From assembly GCF_029962835.1 (NCBI RefSeq), contig NC_080588.1:66364001-66428000 (forward strand): DNA of 64,000 bases, read 5' to 3'. Below, piece after piece: positions 58,542 to 64,000 of this stretch (the stretch's first letter is position 1; each line of letters begins with the position of its first letter). The stretch comes from Magnolia sinica (lineage: Eukaryota; Streptophyta; Magnoliopsida; Magnoliales; Magnoliaceae). The notes beneath the pieces were generated by a model, which was given only the letters and a program-made list of their open reading frames with translations, did no database searches and had not been told where the DNA came from. Position numbers and translations under genes: made by a program.

Positions 58542-59639
58542 AGAAAAGACTTCTTCTCTTAGCAAATTATGGTATAGGTAATGGCCAAGAGAGGACTGGC
58601 TACCCATCTCTTTTTGGTCCATAATTACCCTTGGTAATGGCCTAGAGAGGACTATCTACTTATCTAATCAATCTGATTTTGATCATATCATCCAATCATT
58701 ATTTGAATATTGTTGTCCATTTAATGTTCGTTCACCATCCATTTTCAAGCTCTTGATGGAATGGTTAGATTTGTCCTGTCAAAATGTATATTGGGCCATG
58801 AGGAATTCAAGGCCTAAATGAATTTTGGGCCACGAGCAATCTTAGGTCAAGAATAACAACTAGAAAATCCAAAAGGATCAATGATCAATCCCACATGCAT
58901 TGTACAATATACATTTCAATGTCTTTTTTTTTTTTTTTTTTGCTTCCACTATTATTTGTAAAAGGCGAGATTGTTTTGGATAGAGTTGGTGTGGGAAGTG
59001 TTCGGTGGAAGGTTCGCTGGAATCCAAAGCCTGTTGCTATGTTGGTCCCTGTAGGCAATTTCCTAGGTGGAGATGGGGTCATGCAAAGTGTATAGATGGG
59101 ACCATGCAGAATGTAGGTGGAGATGGGGTCATGCAAAGTGTATAGATGGGACCATGCAGAATGTAGGTGGAGATGGGTTTGGCTTGTGCGGATCGGCTGT
59201 ATTTTTAGGAAGACCGTTTGGCCTTTGGTTTCAAGTACTGGGAAGCTGTTGCTGATCTTTTTTTAGCCTTCTTCCTATTTGTATAGATTATATTTTTATT
59301 CAATATTCAGGTGGCGTGCCATTTGCCAGATAATTTTTATTTTTATTTTTTTTAAAAGAAAAAGAAGAAGGAAGAAGAAAGAAAAAATCTAATAGCATTT
59401 TATGATGGAAAATTCGAATTTAGATGCAACATTATCTGGATGATGTTGTCTATTCATACATATATATTGGGGTGAGATGTTCCATATTGTGACAACATCT
59501 AGAGACATCCTCGATCATTATAATTGCCTGTTCTGAAGAAACTATGTTAGTCAATTTCTAAGAAATCAGAGTATCCATTCTAGAAGACTAAGAAATGGGT
59601 GAGATAGTACCCAAGTGCTTTGTTTTTGTTTGTTTGTTT
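58542..59639. other. Intergenic with a 50-bp tandem repeat
   Basis: 59064-59180 holds about 2.3 copies of a 50-bp unit (AGGTGGAGATGGGGTCATGC start). Poly(T) at 58923-58941. Frames across these are not gene-like. Confidence 0.6.
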
Positions 59640-60420
59640 GTTTGTTTGTTTTTTTTTTTTTTGAACTGGGATGATATCACAAATTTTTATTTTAAGGGGG
59701 GAAATTAATTTATTGAATGAGAATTTTTTTGGAGACCCCATGTGCAGAAAGAAAAAAAGTAATCAGAAAAAATAAAATAAAAAACCAATCCAAAAACCAG
59801 AAAGAAAAAAACCACTGCCAAAAGAGGAGCCTGATTACCAGGCATGCCCGAATGGTTGTAAATTTTGTCCATCTAATATATTGATGGTGGCATGGTCCAC
59901 CTTTTGAAAAAAAAAAAAAAAAAAGAGCCTGAAAAAAAAAAAGGCTCCCTTCAGCAAAATCCAATCCGCCCTCTTCTTTAAATCCTTCTTAGCATCCCAC
60001 TCCTGCTTTATCTACGGCTAGGGATTCCTGATAAGCCTAAGGAAGTCCACACTATTCCGATGAATCTTGTTAGGACTACCATTGCTAGCCAACTTAGTAA
60101 GCCCATCCGCTATCGAGTTACCCTCACAGAGGGTATGGACAAACTTGAGGTTTATGGGGCCATTCTTGCTCTAAATGATTCCCACTCCATAAGGGCCTCT
60201 GAGGCTAAGGGATTTGAAACCGCTTTCCCTATGATTTGAGAGTTGGTCTCCACAACAATATTGGTTAGCCCTTAATTTTCACAAATCTCCATATAATCAA
60301 GCATTGCACAAGCTTTAGTTATTGTGTTGGAGCCTTCCTAGGTGATCTCTACAAACTCCCCCTCCTCCCCTTCTCCACAACAATATCGCATGCTGAAATA
60401 GGGAGCACTTTAAATTGTAA
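59640..60420 (-). mobile_element. LINE 3' fragment with RNase H remnants
   Basis: Minus-strand fragments such as NIVVETNSQIIGKAV and SNTITKACAMLDYMEI match the RNase H end of plant L1 elements. The poly(T)/(GTTT)n run at 59617-59661 is its tail. Stops and frame changes throughout; dead. Confidence 0.7.
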
Positions 60421-62460
60421 ATATTTAATAATAAGTAGTCTTTAGAGTGGACATTGAAAAAATATATATATACCTATAAGAATCATATCTTGAATTCCAT
60501 AATACCCATTTGATTAACCATGATTTTTGAAAGTTAGGCCATTTATACTACGACCTACCATATGAACGGCCTATAATGAGGGAGGGTTGATATATTATAT
60601 GCAATAGTTTTAAAACTTGGGAACTCGACTTGAAACTTGGCTGAGTTAACTCAATTTAATTTGATTTCATCAAACTACATAGCGAAATTTGATTTTCTCC
60701 AAATCAAAAAATGAAATCCTAATCCCAAGATTTTTCAAGCACAATGATGTACAATTTCTCAAATTGAATAACTAAAGAAAGTCAGCTTATACCTTATATC
60801 TAACGATGTGTGTTGATGCAATGCCGATGATAATCCTTTAAACTAGAAGGCATCTCCTGATCAATCTATCTCGGTACCAGAGAGATACATATAGCCCAAA
60901 GGATTTTATCTGTTAGGTGCCATGAAATGCCACAATCGTCCATAAGAATAGACCACACAGAGATAGAGATGAGAATAAAAACTCATTTGCTTTCTCTATA
61001 ATTTTTACTCTATTTTCTTTGATTCACAGACCCAAAGGGAAAGGTGTCTAGGGCTTCTCGTCACTATTCTTCTGGGATACGATCAAATAAAATAAAGATG
61101 AAGCTAGGGTTTCAAGAAAATACTAGTATGTTATTCCGTCATCCTATACATAACTTTGTAACACACTGAAAGAAATACGTAGATATGCCTTATCTATACA
61201 TATGCTCATGATCTAATTTCTCTATTGCCATGTGCATCTACTAATGATCATATCCTATGCTAGTAAGAAGTGGAGCATTAGATCTTGACCATTAAGTTAT
61301 TATTAAGTGCTATCGAAGTAATTTTAACGATTAAAACAAAACTTTAATGGTTAAAAACTATTGAAAAAATCATATTAAAACAAGCAAAGTACTGGGCCCA
61401 GTGGAAAATTCACTTGATGAGTTCCTGATTTATCCAAATGAAAGTCATAAACATATTCCTAAGCAAATTCGTAGATTCCTTGTTGGACCATGAAAGAATC
61501 AACGGTTCCTTATGAAAGTAACCGGCCACATCCACTTTACTAGCCATTGCATGGACCTTGTCAAAAAAGCTAAAGTTGAACAATCAAGACTGTGACCCTT
61601 ATACATCCTTGGGTCTAAGGATTAATCATCTTTCATGCATCATCGAGTCCTGATTTCACGATCATAGTCTAAGCTAATGGGCCCCTAGACTATTGACTTG
61701 ACCTTAATCTGCTAATGTAACTGACCAAAGGTAACCTGAATCCTTTGTTCATGTTACATTCACACTAAAAGGTAATGATAAGGCATAAATTGACACTAAG
61801 TCAATTCCTAATGGTGAAGCTTATCCATCCTGACCCAACTCAGTGCCCTCACATAAGATGACTGTACATCTCATGAATTGATCATGTCCACAAATATATC
61901 CCATGCACCTATGATGGTCATGGTCTAATAGGGTACTGAGATCCATAGACTATGACTCTCCTAGGTCAGTAACTGTCATGTCCAATCTTAAGTTCCTAAT
62001 GACTATCAAATGGATCACTCCTCAATAAACTCATAATGAATATTCAAGACAACACTATATACTGAGAATTAATAGGTTATATATCCACCAAGGACTCATG
62101 ATCATCTTGATCTATGACTGAAATCACCCTAATCACATCCATACGATTAATAGATTAGAGCTCACATTGGTTTTTCAAAGCACTAGCTCAAATATAGGGA
62201 GCCTCAGTATCGACTTGCTAAGACTCGTTGATTCAGCTTGACAACTTGATTCAAGTGATGTAAGTCACTTTCTTAGTGAGATAGCTTTTAATTTTTATTT
62301 TTATTTAAAAAAAATCAAATTAAGAAATGGAATTCAAAGACAAAACTCATGGCCGATGCATGAATGCCATCTCCACCTTGCCACACACTATATTTATTGA
62401 AAAAAGACAACTTTTATACACTATTGCTAGGCCCACCTTGTTGTTTATATGCCATTCGAC
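60421..62460. other. AT-rich intergenic stretch, possibly old repeat
   Basis: 60,800-62,150 has the moderately complex, non-coding look of an old LTR-type repeat ('GACTCTCCTAGGTCAGTAAC'), but I found no ends, motifs or second copy in the window. Confidence 0.35.
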
Positions 62461-62465
62461 CCTCT

Positions 62466-62690
62466 CATTAAGGGCTTGTTTGAATACCACCAAATAAGTT
62501 GCTTTTTCTACCTACAGTAGTAGATAAGTAACTTATTTGAGATAAGTTTGATTTATGGTAAATTATAAGTAACTTTTTTGCTTAAAATTATTTAATTTCA
62601 CTTCAGCTTAATAAGTAGAAACTAAGACAATCTACTTGAGGCATAAGTAATTTATCTTAAGCATCTTAAGATCCAAATGCCCCCATTGAG
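62466..62690. mobile_element. AT-rich MITE, third copy of the 52668 family
   Basis: GGGCTTGTTTGAATACCACC at left and GATCCAAATGCCCCC at right are inverted ends. The interior has 'AAATAAGTTGCTTTTTCTAC' as in 52668-53230. Confidence 0.65.
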
Positions 62691-63739
62691 TCCATCATGA
62701 TAAAAGGATTCCCAATAAACCGAATGTACAACCACCCGAAATCTTTGAAATTCAGTTGTCTGATCTTTGGGTGGTCCAACTTTTACGGTGCGGTGATCCT
62801 AGTGGATAGGTTGGATGCCACACAAACCACGGTAGGCCGTATCTAAAATACTAGTAGTATAAGCTTATTCTGCAAAGACGGGTGGACGAACCGGCCTCTT
62901 ACTCTGTTATTTGATTTTGCTTTCTAGGCCATTCATCCTTTGTTTCGCTGCTTTAGGCCTTGCTACGTATACCCATTTCATTCTTGGAAAACCAACGGTC
63001 TGGATTGTTGATTGGTGTTACATAATTCTTTCATTTTGAGTTATTATTATTATTATTATTTATCTTGTTCCAATAGTTAGCTGTTAGTACTGATGAAGAA
63101 AGAGTTCAGAAGAAGCCTATTGAGATGTTGGATCTTCATCCCGTATTCAAGATGAGCCTGTCAGGTCAATGGTTTAGATCTCCAATCCAGGGGTCCGTGT
63201 TTACGGATTTTCCAGTACGCACACATTTGCCGATGAGCATAACCCAATAAATAGACTCGGATTTGAATACATCGGGGTTTGCTAACTCCACATGATTTGT
63301 AAATGTGCGAACATGTATGGCCGGAGTGTGGGACATGTGAGCGGCACATTAGGTGGGTCACCAAGTGAAGACGTGAAGACGACCCGCCCAGAAAACAGAC
63401 AGGACGAAAACTACGGACGGCATAAGAGGAACGCAGATAGCCAAGTTCTGTTTTTGGTTGGCAGCTGCGGTTGGGATGTAACTTGGGCTCCTGAAGTTCG
63501 ACCCTGCTTTGGGACTGGCAGCTTGCCTATGTTCTCCTCTTCTCAGGGCCTTCATGTTTTGATTTCTCTTTTCTTTTTTCTTTGCTTTCCTGCTTAGCCT
63601 TGTATAGAATTTCTATATGATGGGCTGGGTCCGAATCCTTTTTTGTTGGGACCCGCCCAAATGGCTGTATATACCAATTTCCATTCTAAAAAATTCCGGT
63701 GAATTGATTCCACCTTTCCTTTTTTTTAAAAAAAATAAT
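62691..63739. other. Intergenic, nothing recognised
   Basis: No supported gene. The open frames at 63161-63597 overlap each other on both strands and lack any domain. Confidence 0.45.
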
Positions 63740-63759
63740 AATAATAATAATAATCCATG

Positions 63760-64000
63760 GAGGTACATGGCCCACTGCTATGTATGCGTTTTTATCCACA
63801 CGGTCCATTCAGTTTTCAAGATCATTTTATGAGATAAGCTCAAAATTGAAGCATATCTAAATCTTAAGTGGATCACACTACAGGAAATAGAGGAGATTGA
63901 ATGCCTACCATTGAAAACTTCGCAGGGTCCACGGAAGTTTTGGATCAAACTGATATTTTTATTTTTCATTCATTCAAGTCTGTGACCTAATGAGCAGATT
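63760..64000. mobile_element. MITE of the 20638/51652 type, cut by the window end
   Basis: 'GGCCCACTGCTATGTATGCG', 'ATCCACACGGTCCATTCAG', 'CTACCATTGAAAAC' and 'GATCAAACTGATATT' follow the order of the left half of 20638-21072. The right end is outside the window. Confidence 0.6.

Noticed and set aside
63161-63600. Overlapping frames near the window end as a gene
   Set aside because: Both strands open by chance, no domain or codon pattern.

Overview
This is nuclear DNA of a flowering plant: two eukaryotic genes (one with spliced introns, one intronless receptor kinase) lie in a sea of LTR retrotransposons, L1-type LINEs, hAT and Mutator-like DNA elements and one tRNA-derived SINE. The many small elements carrying a 'GTGGGCCCCACC...' style end resemble what I remember of magnoliid trees (Lauraceae or Magnoliaceae type). 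That taxonomic guess comes from memory and is weak.

Layout. 1-15.7 kb is a nest of LTR elements: a Copia (SIRE-like) LTR remnant is split first by a 4.25-kb solo LTR of Del/Tekay style (566-4815) and then by a 10.2-kb Athila-like Ty3/gypsy element on the minus strand (4968-15144). 15.7-20.6 kb is AT-rich intergenic DNA with a diverged direct duplication. 21,813-44,680 is one host gene on the plus strand. It encodes a 198-residue protein with five evenly spaced TRAF-type zinc fingers and a C-terminal membrane anchor, in five exons (597 coding nt spread over 22.9 kb). Intron 2 (9.0 kb) and intron 4 (11.5 kb) are swollen by transposons. In intron 4 an L1 LINE was itself hit by two hAT elements and a solo LTR, all with target-site duplications that I could read. 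44.7-53.8 kb is intergenic: a SINE, a solo LTR, microsatellites, a 48-bp minisatellite and a Mutator-like MITE with very long inverted ends. 54,509-56,485 is an intronless L-type lectin receptor kinase (658 aa, class IX style) whose proximal promoter and 5' leader are both tandemly duplicated. 56.5-64 kb holds MITEs, a second copy of the same solo-LTR family (split by a LINE piece) and further LINE debris.

The two genes show no functional link. The receptor kinase is a plasma-membrane sensor of the kind used in immunity. The zinc-finger protein looks tail-anchored and its role is unknown. I found no new enzymatic or defence system. The most informative content is the readable insertion history, the extreme intron growth of the zinc-finger gene and the duplicated promoter of the receptor kinase. 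All exon and element ends were set by eye.
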